Positions 8,997-19,499 are shown, numbered from the stretch's first letter. The stretch: 64,000 nucleotides of DNA from Desulfovibrio sp. (GCA_030145055.1 JAQYWK010000004.1:448701-512700), one strand, 5' to 3'. The notes: generated by a model from the sequence alone, not told the origin. Translations and numbers: made by a program.

Positions 8997-11423
8997 ATGA
9001 AGTTTTTAGAAATGAATTTTAATAAGAAAATAGTATTAACATGTCTTCTGATATTAACAATTCTCAGTTCTGTTTTAACAACAACTAGTTATTTTGAATC
9101 TATGAGTTCATTGCGTGATTTTGGATTAGCATTTGTTAAAAATACTGTAGAAGGTTTGTATAATACAATAGATTTACAAAGCAGAGTTTCGCAAAATCTT
9201 CTTAAATCAGAAAGCCAATTTTTAGTTAATAAAATCTTAGCAGATGGTGGTGTTCGTGTTGATGAAAATAATAGTGAGTCGGTTCTCATCTACAATCAGA
9301 AAAACATGCTTTCTGAAAAAGCAGAAATACCTACTCTTATGATTGGCAGTTCCAAAGTTATGGGGTCATATGATTTGGTTGATGGAATAAAAAATAAATC
9401 AGGATCATTCGCAACAATCTTTCAGTTGTTACCAGGAAAACTTCTTCGAATTTCCACAAATATCATTAAATCTAGTGGAGAACGGGCTGTACAGACATAT
9501 ATACCCTCCAGCAGTCCTGTTTATCAGACCGTAGTTTCCGGTGAGTCTTTCTACGGGCGTGCTACGGTTATGGGGGAAGATCTTTTAACTGCATATGTAC
9601 CAATAGAGGACTCTTCTGGTAAAATTGTTGCAGTGGTTTTTACGGGAGTTAAGATTATCAACTCTGAACTTAAGAAACTTGTTAATGCTGTGAACATGGC
9701 GGGTCGTGGATACGCCTTTATCTATAATTCTAAAGGAGATGTTCTTATTCACCCAACCTTTTCCGGGGCAAATTTCAGCAAATCTTCTCCTAAAGTATGG
9801 AAGGCTTTGAGCGAAGTAAAAAACGGTCTTGTTTCATATGATTTCAACGGTGATACTCGAAATTGTTACGTAAAATATTTTGAGCCTTGGGATTGGTATA
9901 TTAGTGTTAGCTTGACAGATAGAGAGATGTATCTCGGAGCGGATATTAGACTTTTATACATTAATGTTGGAATTGGAATAATTGGTTTGATCGTTTCGGC
10001 GTTATTTGTAGTCTTTATTGTGCGACGTCTTCTCACGCCTTTACGCGATTTGGCTCAGACTACTAAAAAAATTGCAGCCGGTGATTTGAATGCCCGCTTC
10101 GAGTATAATTCTAAAGACGCCATCGGAGACACCGTTTCATCCGTCAACGCGATGGTCGCAGAATTAAAAAGTAAGCTTGGTTTTTCAGATGGAGTCCTTA
10201 AGGGAATTACCATTCCCTTTATTATTACGGATTCTGAGGGAAAAATTATATTCTGTAATGAGTCACTTCTGCAATATGCAGGAAGAAAAGGACGACCGGA
10301 GGATTATTATGGGCGAGTATTGGGAGATGTTTTTTATAATGATCCGAATAGAAAGAGTCTTACGAGTAAAGCTATCGCTGAGAAAAAGAAAATAGCGAAT
10401 GTTTCTTCAAGTATGACCAATTTAGACGGTCAAGAAAAGCATGGCGTATTTAACGCGTCTCCGTTGTATGATTTAGATGGGAATCTCATTGGCGCATTCA
10501 GTATGATTAATGACGTTACTGAAGAGAAGAGGCAGCAGCAGCGTATTCAGGAACAGACTGAGCGGATTACTGAAGTGGCTGCGCAGGCGATTGATATTGC
10601 TGAGCAGGTATCTTCTGCCTCTGTGGAACTTTCTTCCCAAATTGATGAATCTAGCAGTGGAGCCCATACGCAACGAGAACTTACTGCAGAAGCTGCAACG
10701 GCAATGGAGCAGATGAATATTTCTGTGCTTGAGGTGGCTAATAATGCTGAAAATGCGGCTTCTCTAGCAATTGATTCCCGAGAAAAAGCAGTTGCTGGTG
10801 AGGAGATTGTCTCGCAGGTAGTGGGCGTGATGCAGCAATTGCGCGAAACCACGGGCGTTTTGCAAAGTGGTATGAAAGAACTTGGTGTTCAGGCTGAGGG
10901 TATTGGTCAGGTTATAACTGTTATTAATGATATTGCGGATCAAACCAACTTGCTCGCTCTTAACGCTGCCATTGAAGCTGCCCGTGCTGGAGAAGCTGGC
11001 AGAGGTTTTGCCGTTGTTGCTGATGAGGTTCGCAAACTTGCAGAAAAGACCGTGCAAGCTACAAGTGAGGTGAGTAAGAATGTTACGTCGATTCAACTGG
11101 CTGCTAATACTAACATAAAAAATACGGAACATGCTGCTACAGCTGTTGACCTCGCCACAGACCTTGCAGGTCGTTCAGGGAAAGCTTTAGAGGAAATTGT
11201 ATTACTTGTGGGGAGTTCTACAGATCAGGTTCGCTCCATTGCAACGGCCTCGGAAGAGCAGTCCGCTGCCAGTGAGCAAATTACCCACTCTGCCTCGCAG
11301 GTGAACTCCATTGCTGAAGAGACTGCTAGCGCCATGGAGCAGTCAGCTGTTGCGGTTGCTGAACAGGCAAAACTTGCAGAAGAGTTGCGTATGCTTGTTT
11401 CTTCAATGCAACAAGCGTCTTAA
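8997..11423 (+). CDS. Methyl-accepting chemotaxis protein with Cache, HAMP and PAS domains
   Basis: The start at 8997 is preferred over an upstream in-frame codon because GAGGGG lies just ahead of it and a signal-anchor helix follows. The 808-residue receptor has TM1 (about 10-32), a periplasmic Cache-type sensor (about 33-315), TM2 (about 318-342), HAMP (about 341-388), a cytoplasmic PAS domain (about 391-511) and the methyl-accepting domain (about 521-808), whose hairpin tip contains [18 protein letters not shown]. It combines an extracellular and an intracellular sensor, so it may monitor a small molecule and redox or energy state. It lacks the aromatic C-terminal tail of two other receptors here. 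Confidence 0.92.
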   Translation: MKFLEMNFNKKIVLTCLLILTILSSVLTTTSYFESMSSLRDFGLAFVKNTVEGLYNTIDLQSRVSQNLLKSESQFLVNKILADGGVRVDENNSESVLIYNQKNMLSEKAEIPTLMIGSSKVMGSYDLVDGIKNKSGSFATIFQLLPGKLLRISTNIIKSSGERAVQTYIPSSSPVYQTVVSGESFYGRATVMGEDLLTAYVPIEDSSGKIVAVVFTGVKIINSELKKLVNAVNMAGRGYAFIYNSKGDVLIHPTFSGANFSKSSPKVWKALSEVKNGLVSYDFNGDTRNCYVKYFEPWDWYISVSLTDREMYLGADIRLLYINVGIGIIGLIVSALFVVFIVRRLLTPLRDLAQTTKKIAAGDLNARFEYNSKDAIGDTVSSVNAMVAELKSKLGFSDGVLKGITIPFIITDSEGKIIFCNESLLQYAGRKGRPEDYYGRVLGDVFYNDPNRKSLTSKAIAEKKKIANVSSSMTNLDGQEKHGVFNASPLYDLDGNLIGAFSMINDVTEEKRQQQRIQEQTERITEVAAQAIDIAEQVSSASVELSSQIDESSSGAHTQRELTAEAATAMEQMNISVLEVANNAENAASLAIDSREKAVAGEEIVSQVVGVMQQLRETTGVLQSGMKELGVQAEGIGQVITVINDIADQTNLLALNAAIEAARAGEAGRGFAVVADEVRKLAEKTVQATSEVSKNVTSIQLAANTNIKNTEHAATAVDLATDLAGRSGKALEEIVLLVGSSTDQVRSIATASEEQSAASEQITHSASQVNSIAEETASAMEQSAVAVAEQAKLAEELRMLVSSMQQAS

Positions 11424-11722
11424 AGTGGCTTTTATTTTCTATCAATAGTTAAGCAACATGCCGGACTGATTTTACCCTCATCTGTTCAAGTATAAGCAAG
11501 CATTGTTTTGTCATGTATATTTATTATAAATTGTTATGGCCAGAACAATGCTGTGACTTTTTCTTACTTAATAAATGTGTGCTATACAGGTATTAACTGG
11601 TTTTTTAAATGAAGATATTAGCATTGCTCTTTATTTCAAGCAATTTTCTTAAATAGGTACTAAGAAGTTTGTTAGATGGTTTTTATAAAGAATGTCGGTA
11701 ATAATTAAATTCGAGATTTAAA

Positions 11723-12946
11723 ATGAAAGACAGAGACGTGAACAAACTTATAGGTGCAGTTTGTAAAAAAAACCAAAAAAACTCAATTGACTTGCCTGAT
11801 CATACTTTAGCAGAAGTATGCAGATGTATTCTAGCGAATCAGGACTTTGCGCTTAGTATTCGTGGCAACGATTTTGAAACTCTTTATATTAATGATGCAT
11901 GCTTACGTCTTTTTGATGAAACACGTGAACAATGGATGCTGGATAACTGGGAAAGTAGGTTCCAATCTGAGCACGTTACCAAGATATATGATGAGATTAT
12001 CCCTACAATTCTTGCTGGAAATAAATGGCGTGGTGAATTTGAGATAATTACTTCAAAAGGGGAAAAAAAACAGGTAATAAGTGATTGGGATACGATTTAT
12101 GATGCCGAAGGTGAGATAGTATGTTTTTACGGGCTTTATACCGAAGTTACTCACATGAAATTTTTAAAGCAGGAATTGAGTAGGCAAAACTCGGTTTTGA
12201 ATGAAATAATTGATGCTCTTCCTGATCCTCTGGTTGTTAAAGATAAAGAACATTTGTGGGTAATTGTTAATAAGGCTTTTTGTCAAATTACTGGAAGAAC
12301 TCGTCAGGAATTGATTGGAAAAAGTGATAACGATTTTTTTTCTGTGGCTGAGGCTGAAGTTATTTGGGAGGCTGATAATGAAGCAATGTATACTGGTAAA
12401 GAAATAATCAGTGAAGAAAGTATTACAGGTAAAGATGGTGAAACCTGCTTATTTTCTACCAAAAGAGTTACGACTACCAGCGCTGACGGAGAAATAATGC
12501 TGATAAGTGTAGCCCGTGATATTACAAATGAACGTAAATTGCATAAATCTGTTGCCGATTCTTATTGTCAGTTGGAGTCGAGTTTGACGGCTCTTAATTA
12601 CGATTTTAGCAGAATACAAGATGATGTCGCAGATGGTGTTTCCAAGGCTGAAGCAATTCGCGGTCTTTTTAAACACTGCAATCGTGATTTTGTTGCGCTA
12701 ATTAAAGAGGCAGAAATAAAACCGATCTCAGATAAAAGTAAAAAAAATACTCCTGCCCATCTTTCTTCCAGAGAGTACCAAGTGTTCTTGCTGCTGATTC
12801 AAGGTAACCGTATTAAGGACATTGCAAGCCACTTGGGGATAACTGCCAACTCAGCAAGTACCTATCGCAGCCGTATTATGAAGAAATTAGGAATAAGCTC
12901 CATGACTGATATGGTGCAGTATGCAATACGATTGGGACTAATTTAA
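11723..12946 (+). CDS. PAS-PAS-LuxR-type transcription regulator
   Basis: A 407-residue protein with two PAS domains (about 45-150 and 155-270; the second has DPLVVKDKEHLWVIVNKAF) and a C-terminal LuxR/FixJ helix-turn-helix (about 345-407, with SSREYQVFLLLIQGN and SRIMKKLGISSMTDM). No receiver or kinase domain is present, so the signal probably passes directly from the PAS domains to DNA binding. A PAS histidine kinase follows on the same strand after 127 bases, suggesting a functional link. The ribosome site is weak. Confidence 0.85.
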   Translation: MKDRDVNKLIGAVCKKNQKNSIDLPDHTLAEVCRCILANQDFALSIRGNDFETLYINDACLRLFDETREQWMLDNWESRFQSEHVTKIYDEIIPTILAGNKWRGEFEIITSKGEKKQVISDWDTIYDAEGEIVCFYGLYTEVTHMKFLKQELSRQNSVLNEIIDALPDPLVVKDKEHLWVIVNKAFCQITGRTRQELIGKSDNDFFSVAEAEVIWEADNEAMYTGKEIISEESITGKDGETCLFSTKRVTTTSADGEIMLISVARDITNERKLHKSVADSYCQLESSLTALNYDFSRIQDDVADGVSKAEAIRGLFKHCNRDFVALIKEAEIKPISDKSKKNTPAHLSSREYQVFLLLIQGNRIKDIASHLGITANSASTYRSRIMKKLGISSMTDMVQYAIRLGLI

Positions 12947-13073
12947 AAATTATACGCTCTAAACTTGTGTAGGGATATTACTACACTCTGTCTTATTTTC
13001 CAGGCCAAACTTGTTCATGCATACGTTTAGGGATATCCACTAAATATGCATTTATTTGATCGCGGGAGTACTG

Positions 13074-14246
13074 ATGAAGACAGATGAGTATTATTATATT
13101 TTGGAACTGATGCAAGAGGGATATGTTCTTTTAAATGTTTCATGTAGCCGAACTATATTAGCTTATGACTACCGAGTAGTAAGGGTTAATCCTGCTTTTG
13201 AAAGAATGACCGGCTTGTCGGCTAATAATGTTGTCGGAAAATTTTTCTCTGATTTTGGGACGGTTTTCGAAGGTATTTGTAAGGACTGCTTGGATAAGGT
13301 GTTTCGCACTGGAAAAAGCAACTCGTGTGAAATATATTCAAATGTTTTTGATAAGCAATTTAAAATTACATTTTTTACTCCCACTTCAAGTCAGGTTGCT
13401 TGTATTTTTAGAGATTCAACAGGGCTTGCCAAAGCTGAGAAGGTACTTTGTGGAGCAAAGAATGCCTTTAAGAAAGACGAGAAGAGCAGGGCTTCTTTTC
13501 TGTCTGTACTAAGTCATGAGTTGCGAACCCCATTGAATGGTATAATGGGAGCACTTAATTTACTTGAAGAATCTTTTTTAAATGAGGATCAATGCAAAAT
13601 TATTAAGGTGGCTTTGTCCTCTGCAGGTAGATTGAATTGTTTTGCAAGTTCCTTAATTAATTATTTAATGTTTGAAACTGGAGCAGTCTCTCTCCATACT
13701 GAAGTTTTTGATCTGAGGCAAAAACTTGGTAACCTTGAAAAATATTTTCAGGTAACATTCAAGCTGAAAGACATACAATTTGTTTTAAGTGTGGATAGGT
13801 CTGTTCCTGAAGAAATAGTTGGTGACTACCGCTGGGTTCAGAAAATTATTGAACCTCTTGTTTCTAATGCCTTCACTTACTCTAAAGAGGGAATTGTAAA
13901 GCTAGATGTAGCAATGATGAATATGAATGATCATGATTGTCGCCTTTTGTTTTCTGTAGCGGATAATGGAATTGGAATACCAGAGGAAAGTTTTGAAAGA
14001 ATTTTCACTCCTTTTATGCAGGTTAAGAATGGCCTTGATCGACCATATGAAGGGGCCGGGCTGGGGTTATCTATTTGCAAAAAAATTGTTGAAATAATGA
14101 AGGGCAACATTGCAATTGAAAGTACCGTAAATAAGGGCACAACTGTCTATGTCAGTATTCCTTTTCAACTTTCAAGAGATCAAATTGATGATTTTTTCCC
14201 CATGGCGAGCACACCTTTGATCAGCCGGAAAGTCCAAATGTTATAG
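13074..14246 (+). CDS. PAS-domain sensor histidine kinase
   Basis: The ATG at 13074 follows GGGAG at good spacing; a TTG six codons upstream is less likely. The 390-residue soluble kinase has a PAS domain (about 15-125), a HisKA helix with the phospho-acceptor in LSHELRTPLNGI (about 145-158), and a HATPase domain with the N box SNAFTYSKEG, DNGIGIPEES and GAGLGLSICKKI. No membrane segment is seen, so it senses a cytoplasmic signal. There is no receiver domain, and the partner regulator is not obvious; the upstream PAS-LuxR protein lacks a phospho-acceptor domain. Confidence 0.88.
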   Translation: MKTDEYYYILELMQEGYVLLNVSCSRTILAYDYRVVRVNPAFERMTGLSANNVVGKFFSDFGTVFEGICKDCLDKVFRTGKSNSCEIYSNVFDKQFKITFFTPTSSQVACIFRDSTGLAKAEKVLCGAKNAFKKDEKSRASFLSVLSHELRTPLNGIMGALNLLEESFLNEDQCKIIKVALSSAGRLNCFASSLINYLMFETGAVSLHTEVFDLRQKLGNLEKYFQVTFKLKDIQFVLSVDRSVPEEIVGDYRWVQKIIEPLVSNAFTYSKEGIVKLDVAMMNMNDHDCRLLFSVADNGIGIPEESFERIFTPFMQVKNGLDRPYEGAGLGLSICKKIVEIMKGNIAIESTVNKGTTVYVSIPFQLSRDQIDDFFPMASTPLISRKVQML

Positions 14247-14560
14247 CCGTCAATAATTGCGGATGAAATGTGTAACGAGTTAAATGTTATTAAGGCCACT
14301 AAAGATTCATCTAATAGCAAACACAAAGTTCAAAGTAATAAATTATCGCACACTCCTTTTCACCCAGCTCTAATCTGATTCCCTGAATTCTCCTCGAATT
14401 CACCCCTAAATCACCCCTAAGGTTGGAGATGTGGGTGAAAAACCCCACAAGGGTTACAAGAACTAATCTTGTAACCCTTTCTTTTCTTGATTGGTCCCGA
14501 CAAGCAGTGAGAGCTGGTAGCAGATGTCAGGTTTGGCTATTTGCTGGGCAGAGCAATTAG
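14247..14560. other. Intergenic region between kinase and recombinase genes
   Basis: About 310 bases without an ORF. It holds CACCCCTAAAT-like short repeats (14400-14420) and a long hairpin at 14449-14480. The 12 bases CCCTGAATTCTC (14381-14392) are the reverse complement of the sequence immediately 3' of tRNA-Lys. Confidence 0.5.
14449..14480. terminator. Bidirectional terminator
   Basis: Perfect 12-base stem AAGGGTTACAAG / CTTGTAACCCTT with a 7-base loop and a T-rich tail on the plus strand. It lies between convergent transcription units. Confidence 0.75.
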
Positions 14561-15409
14561 CTAGCCTGTCTTTTCCTGCATCTGCTGATACATATCCCCT
14601 ATAACCTCACTGGCTCTTTGCATGGCATCGTCACGCAAATGGGCATATCTTTGAACCATAGCTGGCGTTCTGTGAGTGAGCAGTTTTTGCAAGGTGTACA
14701 GATCTACTTTTCCAGAACTGGCAAGAGTAGATGCGAAAACGTGCCTTAATCCATGCATGGGACGGAAATTATTGGGTAGCCCCGCATTCTTGCGAATGCG
14801 TTTGAAGGGTGCACGCACATCAGTAATGGGACCATTGGTTTTGCCGGGGAAAACATATTCTGTTTTACCACTCCTACTCTTTTGAATCTCAAGGACTTTT
14901 CTCGCCGAGCTGTTTAAAGTGATGCGCTGATCCAGTCCTCCTTTAGGGGCTCGAAGCATTATGAATCCTCGTTCGAAATCTATATGATTCCATTCCAACT
15001 TGAAAATTTCACCACGTCTCATGCCTGTATACAATGCCATGAGCATTATACTGGCTGCGGACTTATCCGGTTCATTGGCAATAGCCGTCATAAGGTTGGA
15101 AAGCTGTTTTGCGTTGAGATCTTCGGTCTTGATATTATTGATCTTTGGCATTTCAAAGTAGAGTTGGGCAGGATTGATAGGTTCGCATAACCCTCGTTTG
15201 GTTCCAAAGTTTAAAATACGCTTAAGCAAAACAATCCCTTGCTTTACTGTACCGGGAGCAAGCTCACGGTCCTGTAATTTGCGGCGCAGTTTATCAATGT
15301 CGGTGGTGTATACTTGATCAGGTAATTTATTGCCAAAGTCTTTTAGTCGGTAGTTGCGCCAGTCGAGGTTATTAAAAAAATTATATAAGTAGTTTATTTT
15401 GTTAGACAT
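14561..15409 (-). CDS. Tyrosine recombinase (phage-type integrase), short form
   Basis: A 282-residue site-specific recombinase. The catalytic domain is complete: Arg in TGMRRGEIF, His and Arg in HGLRHVFAS, His in LLTHRTPAM and the Tyr nucleophile in QRYAHLRDD. A SAM-like core-binding domain precedes it (about 20-100). Full-length integrases of this type usually carry another 70-100 N-terminal residues for arm-site binding. Here a stop codon lies 12 codons upstream of the ATG, so the arm domain is missing and the protein may be a relic of a mobile element. It is divergent from the sulfatase gene. Confidence 0.88.
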   Translation of the reverse strand: MSNKINYLYNFFNNLDWRNYRLKDFGNKLPDQVYTTDIDKLRRKLQDRELAPGTVKQGIVLLKRILNFGTKRGLCEPINPAQLYFEMPKINNIKTEDLNAKQLSNLMTAIANEPDKSAASIMLMALYTGMRRGEIFKLEWNHIDFERGFIMLRAPKGGLDQRITLNSSARKVLEIQKSRSGKTEYVFPGKTNGPITDVRAPFKRIRKNAGLPNNFRPMHGLRHVFASTLASSGKVDLYTLQKLLTHRTPAMVQRYAHLRDDAMQRASEVIGDMYQQMQEKTG

Positions 15410-15474
15410 CCCTGCTATCAGAAAGACTTCTGCGTGGACTTTTTAATATTTTTATACTTGCATGAGGAATAACT

Positions 15475-17274
15475 GTGAAGAATAAATCATCAGGATCATC
15501 CAGACGTGACTTTATCAAGATGGCGGGACTGGGGCTGGTTGCATCAACCTTGCACGCTTCGTCAACCAATGTTTTCGCTGGAAAATCAAAAACAGAGATC
15601 AAACCTATTTCTCCCAAAAAAATTTCCGAGAAGGGTTATAATGTCGTTTTTATAGTTACTGATCAGGAACGATATTTTAAAGATTATCCTAAAAGTGCAG
15701 AACTTACTTCCAGAGAAAAAATAAAAAGCGAAGGTGTCAGCTTCGACAATCATTATAACTGTTCAAATATGTGCACGGCCTCGCGTTCCGTAATGTATAC
15801 TGGTCAGCACATTCAGCATACTGGCATGTTCGACAATACCAATCTCCCTTGGCAGCCGGATATGTCTACTGATATTCCTACCATCGGGAATATGATGCGT
15901 GATCTCGGATATTACACTGCATATAAAGGAAAAGTGCATCTTAGTGAAGCGCTCACCCCCGAAGGAAACAAAGACCAAAAGTTGATGACCGATGCTATGG
16001 AACCTTACGGATTTTCAGACTTTAATCCCTGTGGGGACGAGTACGGACATGTTTTGGGCGGATATACGCACGATGCAGGATTTTCAGGTGATTCCGTTAA
16101 CTGGCTGCGCTCAAAAGGGGCGAAACTCAATAAGGACGGTACCCCGTTCTTTCTGGCCGTGAATCTGGTCAACCCGCATGACATCATGTATTTTAATACA
16201 GATGCAGAAGGTGAGAGTGATCAAAAGAATACAAAAGATGAAAGCGTTCAGAAAGCAGGTGATCTGCTAGACCCTACAAACAAGGCTCCAGACAACACCA
16301 TATATCAAACCAAGCATACAGATTATCCGCTGCCATCTAATTTATACCAGTCTATTACAGAAAAAGGCCGTCCTCGTGCCCACTACGAATATCACGAAGG
16401 CTGGGATTGCCTTATGGGTGCTATCCCTGATTCAGATGCTCACTGGACTCGATACAAAGACTATTACTTGAACTGTCTGAAAGACGTAGATATGCAGATC
16501 GGTACTGTGCTTGATGAGCTGGACAGATTGGATATGAGAGAGAACACGGTGATAGTCTTTACAGCAGACCATGGGGAGATGTGTGGAAATCATAACTTGC
16601 GAGGTAAGGGACCATTTTCATATGAAGAAAATATCCATGTCCCTATGATTGTCATACATCCTGAAGTTGCTGGTGGACAATCAACTCACGCTCTTTCATC
16701 CCACCTTGACCTTGCACCCACACTACTGAACTTGACTGGCGTTGCGGCTCAAAAGGTAGAAAGAATTACGGAAAACCTCCCGGGCAAAGACGTCAGCCCT
16801 GTTTTGGACGATCCGAAAGGAATGAGTATCACGCAGATTCGTTCGGGTGCACTGCATTGTTTTGATATGATTTTTACTGTCGATGCCAATTTCCTAAAGG
16901 AACTAGTGCAGGCCCAATCTAAAGGTGAGGACTGGGCAGGTGGGAAGAATATCAAACCGGATCTTTCAAAGCGTGGAAATATACGCATAGTGTTTGACGG
17001 AAGATATAAATTCGCCCGATATTTCGCTCCGCTTAAGCACAACACTCCAAAAAACCTGAACGAACTGATTCGCGATAATGATCTGGAATTATTTGATCTA
17101 AAAAATGATCCTAATGAAATGATCAATCTCGCAATGGATTTGGACAGAAATAAAGAACTTATTCTGCGGATGAACGAAAAACTTAACGCGCTTATAGCTC
17201 AGGAGGTTGGAAAAGACGTGGGGCATGAGCTGTCCGATTTTTCCAATTGGGCCGTAACAGATATGCGCCACTAG
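15475..17274 (+). CDS. Tat-exported sulfatase (formylglycine type)
   Basis: Starts at GTG with GAGGAA about 6 bases upstream. The N-terminus has a twin-arginine signal (SRRDFIK, residues 9-15, followed by a hydrophobic stretch to about residue 35), so it is folded before export. The sulfatase active-site motif is Cys100-Thr-Ala-Ser-Arg104, a C-x-A-x-R form in which Cys100 would become formylglycine. A metal-site motif TADHGEMCGNH is present further on. The 599-residue length is typical of sulfatases. The next gene begins on the base after the stop codon and encodes the matching anaerobic maturase. The sulfate-ester substrate is not predictable. Confidence 0.92.
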   Translation: MKNKSSGSSRRDFIKMAGLGLVASTLHASSTNVFAGKSKTEIKPISPKKISEKGYNVVFIVTDQERYFKDYPKSAELTSREKIKSEGVSFDNHYNCSNMCTASRSVMYTGQHIQHTGMFDNTNLPWQPDMSTDIPTIGNMMRDLGYYTAYKGKVHLSEALTPEGNKDQKLMTDAMEPYGFSDFNPCGDEYGHVLGGYTHDAGFSGDSVNWLRSKGAKLNKDGTPFFLAVNLVNPHDIMYFNTDAEGESDQKNTKDESVQKAGDLLDPTNKAPDNTIYQTKHTDYPLPSNLYQSITEKGRPRAHYEYHEGWDCLMGAIPDSDAHWTRYKDYYLNCLKDVDMQIGTVLDELDRLDMRENTVIVFTADHGEMCGNHNLRGKGPFSYEENIHVPMIVIHPEVAGGQSTHALSSHLDLAPTLLNLTGVAAQKVERITENLPGKDVSPVLDDPKGMSITQIRSGALHCFDMIFTVDANFLKELVQAQSKGEDWAGGKNIKPDLSKRGNIRIVFDGRYKFARYFAPLKHNTPKNLNELIRDNDLELFDLKNDPNEMINLAMDLDRNKELILRMNEKLNALIAQEVGKDVGHELSDFSNWAVTDMRH

Positions 17275-18438
17275 ATGGCCTATTCCATCATTGCCAAAGC
17301 TGTCGGGCCGCGCTGTAATCTGAATTGCACCTATTGCTATTATCTTGAAAAAGCATCTTTGTTCGCAGACGCCTCTGTGGAGGGGGCGCTGGGACTGATG
17401 TCCGAAGAGGTACTTGATGCTTATGTCAGGCAGATGCTTAATTCTCCCGGCACGCACCCTGTTGAGTTTGTCTGGCAGGGGGGCGAACCTCTATTAGCTG
17501 GTATTCCTTTTTACGAACAGGCTTTGCGCATCCAGAAGACATATGCAGGGCAACGGTCCTATACGAATGTTATTCAGACCAATGGCACACTTCTTGGTGA
17601 TGCGTGGGGTGAATTTCTATCCCGAAATGCAATTTTGGTCGGTATCAGTATTGATGGTCCTGCTGCTTTGCATGACGCCTATCGCGTTGATAAACAGGGG
17701 CGAGGATCGTTCAAACAGGTCATGGCCGGTTTGGATATACTTAGAAAACATCGGGTAGATTACAACATTCTGGCCACAATAAATCATAAAAACGCAGAAC
17801 ATCCTTTGGAAACATATCAGTTTCTCAAAGAGCAGAGCCAAGGATTCTTGCAATTTGTGCCAGTGGTGAGACAAGCTGCAGAGTCCCGCGAAACAGTTAC
17901 TCCATGGAGTGTAACTGCTAAGCAGTTCGGTGAATTTTACGTGACCGTTTATGACGAATGGATTCGAGAGGATGTAGGCAAGATCTTTGTCCAACTCTTT
18001 GACGCGACACTGGGCAATCATCTTGGAGCTCCGCCGCTTGTGTGCTATTACGCCACGGATTGCGGAGGATCGGGATTGCTCGAACAGACTGGAGACGTAT
18101 ACGCCTGCGACCATTTTGTGTCTCCTGAGTTCAAACGAGGAAACATCCTTGAACAATCGCTTCAAGAAATGCTCAGTTCTCAGGTTCAGCATGATTTCGG
18201 CCTTGCAAAATCAAGATCACTTCCTCTGGAATGTCAAACCTGTCCGGTTCTGTTCGCCTGCAAGGGAGAATGCCCTAAAAACAGATTTTTACCTGCAACA
18301 GATGGAACACACGGAAAAAACTATCTTTGCGCTGGGTATAAATATTTTTTTGAACACAGTGCGGATACAATGCGGGAAATGGCTTTGCTGATACGGCAAA
18401 GAAGACCGGCGCAGGAAATTATGCGCCGCAAGAACTGA
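17275..18438 (+). CDS. Anaerobic sulfatase-maturating enzyme (radical SAM)
   Basis: A 387-residue radical SAM/SPASM enzyme that oxidises the active-site Cys or Ser of a sulfatase to formylglycine in the cytoplasm without oxygen. The SAM cluster motif is C14-x3-C18-x2-C21 (CNLNCTYC). The C-terminal auxiliary-cluster region has CGGSG, YACDHFV, CQTCPVLFACKGECP and YLCAG, matching the seven or eight SPASM cysteines and the conserved Asp in the CDHFV segment. The ATG immediately follows the sulfatase stop codon (TAGATG), so the two proteins are made together. The sulfatase must be matured before Tat export, which fits this coupling. Confidence 0.94.
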   Translation: MAYSIIAKAVGPRCNLNCTYCYYLEKASLFADASVEGALGLMSEEVLDAYVRQMLNSPGTHPVEFVWQGGEPLLAGIPFYEQALRIQKTYAGQRSYTNVIQTNGTLLGDAWGEFLSRNAILVGISIDGPAALHDAYRVDKQGRGSFKQVMAGLDILRKHRVDYNILATINHKNAEHPLETYQFLKEQSQGFLQFVPVVRQAAESRETVTPWSVTAKQFGEFYVTVYDEWIREDVGKIFVQLFDATLGNHLGAPPLVCYYATDCGGSGLLEQTGDVYACDHFVSPEFKRGNILEQSLQEMLSSQVQHDFGLAKSRSLPLECQTCPVLFACKGECPKNRFLPATDGTHGKNYLCAGYKYFFEHSADTMREMALLIRQRRPAQEIMRRKN

Positions 18439-18450
18439 TCTTTTTTGCTT

Positions 18451-18771
18451 CTAATCTTCTGCCTTGAAGGTTGGACAGCAAAATTCCTTATTCTCAAATG
18501 TGCCGAAGAATTTGTTACAGCTGAGGCACTTGGCAGGTCGCCTGTCGCCGGATTTCCATCGTTTGACTAAATCTGGTTCATATATGAGAGGTTGGCACAT
18601 TGTTGTCGCATCTGCGGTTTCAGGGTTGCGTATTCCCCCTACAAGAATCAGTGGAATATCTATATTCTCTTTGATTAATTGAGCTGCATATTTATACCAT
18701 GCCATTTCCCACCAACGCAGTTGCCATATGGGTAAAAACAGTATTACGGTAATGGGGTATGGACCAGGCAC
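18451..18771 (-). pseudogene. Remnant of an NADH:flavin oxidoreductase (old yellow enzyme family), C-terminal part
   Basis: The reading frame encodes the last part of an old-yellow-enzyme barrel: PLILVGGIRNPETA, then PLIYEPDLVKRWKSGD and CLSCNKFFGTF. Relative to the family, about ten residues between PETA and the PLI motif are missing, and the N-terminal two-thirds of the barrel, including the flavin-binding part, is absent. It is a decayed fragment. Intact members are 340 residues or more. Confidence 0.75.
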
Positions 18772-18853
18772 TCTGCAAGCCTGTCATGAGCATGATGCGT
18801 GCTACTCTTCCTGTAATTTATACTTACGATAAAATAATCAAAGGAGATGTTTT

Positions 18854-19234
18854 ATGAAAACACAGATCAATACCTCCAATGCCCCCGGAGCAGTTGGACC
18901 TTATTCCCAGGCAATTAAAGCAGGCAATACCTTGTACGTTTCCGGACAGCTCCCAATCAATCCTGAAACAAGTAAAATGTGTGAAGGGTCTATCGAAGAC
19001 TGCACCCGTCAGGCTTTGGAAAATCTTAAAGCAATCATCACAGAAGCAGGAGGAACACTTGATAACGTGGTTAAAACAACCGTATTTCTAGCCGATTTGG
19101 GAGACTTTTTGGCCGCAAACGGTGTATACTCTGAATATTTTACTCAGCCTTATCCCGCACGTAGTGCATTTCAGGTAGCAGCTCTACCTCTGGGCGGACG
19201 CATTGAAATCGAAGCTGTCGTTGTTCTGCCGTAA
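18854..19234 (+). CDS. ridA: RidA family reactive-intermediate deaminase
   Basis: A 126-residue protein matching the whole RidA/YjgF/UK114 family, which hydrolyses 2-aminoacrylate and related enamines or imines to keto acids plus ammonia. It has the N-terminal APGAVGPYSQA, the central TVFLADLGDF, and the C-terminal YPARSAFQVAALPLGGRIEIEA, which includes the substrate-carboxylate-binding Arg and the catalytic-site Glu. The ribosome site AAAGGAGATG is strong. The gene stands alone, closed by a terminator, with decayed genes on both sides. Confidence 0.95.
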   Translation: MKTQINTSNAPGAVGPYSQAIKAGNTLYVSGQLPINPETSKMCEGSIEDCTRQALENLKAIITEAGGTLDNVVKTTVFLADLGDFLAANGVYSEYFTQPYPARSAFQVAALPLGGRIEIEAVVVLP

Positions 19235-19253
19235 TAGAAATCCGGTATAAAAC

Positions 19254-19291
19254 AAAACCCCACAACGAGTTAACTCGTTGTGGGGTTTTGT
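19254..19291. terminator. Bidirectional terminator after ridA
   Basis: Near-perfect palindrome AAACCCCACAACGAG-TTAA-CTCGTTGTGGGGTTT with T residues on the plus strand and A residues on the other side. Confidence 0.9.
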
Positions 19292-19311
19292 TTTTGTTAG
19301 ATTACTATTAT

Positions 19312-19497
19312 TTATGAATTTATTAATTCTTCAATCAAAATTGAGAGTTGTTCACCCAGCTTTCCAAGTCCTTCGTTCATGTCAGCTGAATCTGAAGCAT
19401 CTGCTGCATTTCTTGCTACTTTCAAGACAATTGCATTCATTTTATCCATTTCTGAACTGTAAGCTTCAACTTCGTACTGGGCTTTCGCGCTTTGCGA
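19312..19497 (-). pseudogene. C-terminal remnant of an unidentified reverse-strand gene
   Basis: The minus strand encodes an amphipathic, coding-like helix that ends in a proper stop (QYEVEAYSSEMDKMNAIV, then LGKLGEQLSILIEELINS) just before the ridA terminator, which would also serve this strand. No start or family can be assigned. Around 19500 the sequence changes abruptly into the plus-strand chemoreceptor remnant, so the 5' part seems to have been deleted. Confidence 0.4.
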
Positions 19498-19499
19498 CA

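Noticed and set aside
14381-14392. CCCTGAATTCTC near the recombinase gene matches the sequence just 3' of tRNA-Lys (6221-6232) and could be an attachment-site pair.
   Set aside because: The two 12-base copies are in inverted orientation, which would not allow excision of the stretch between them, and the match does not extend into the tRNA itself.
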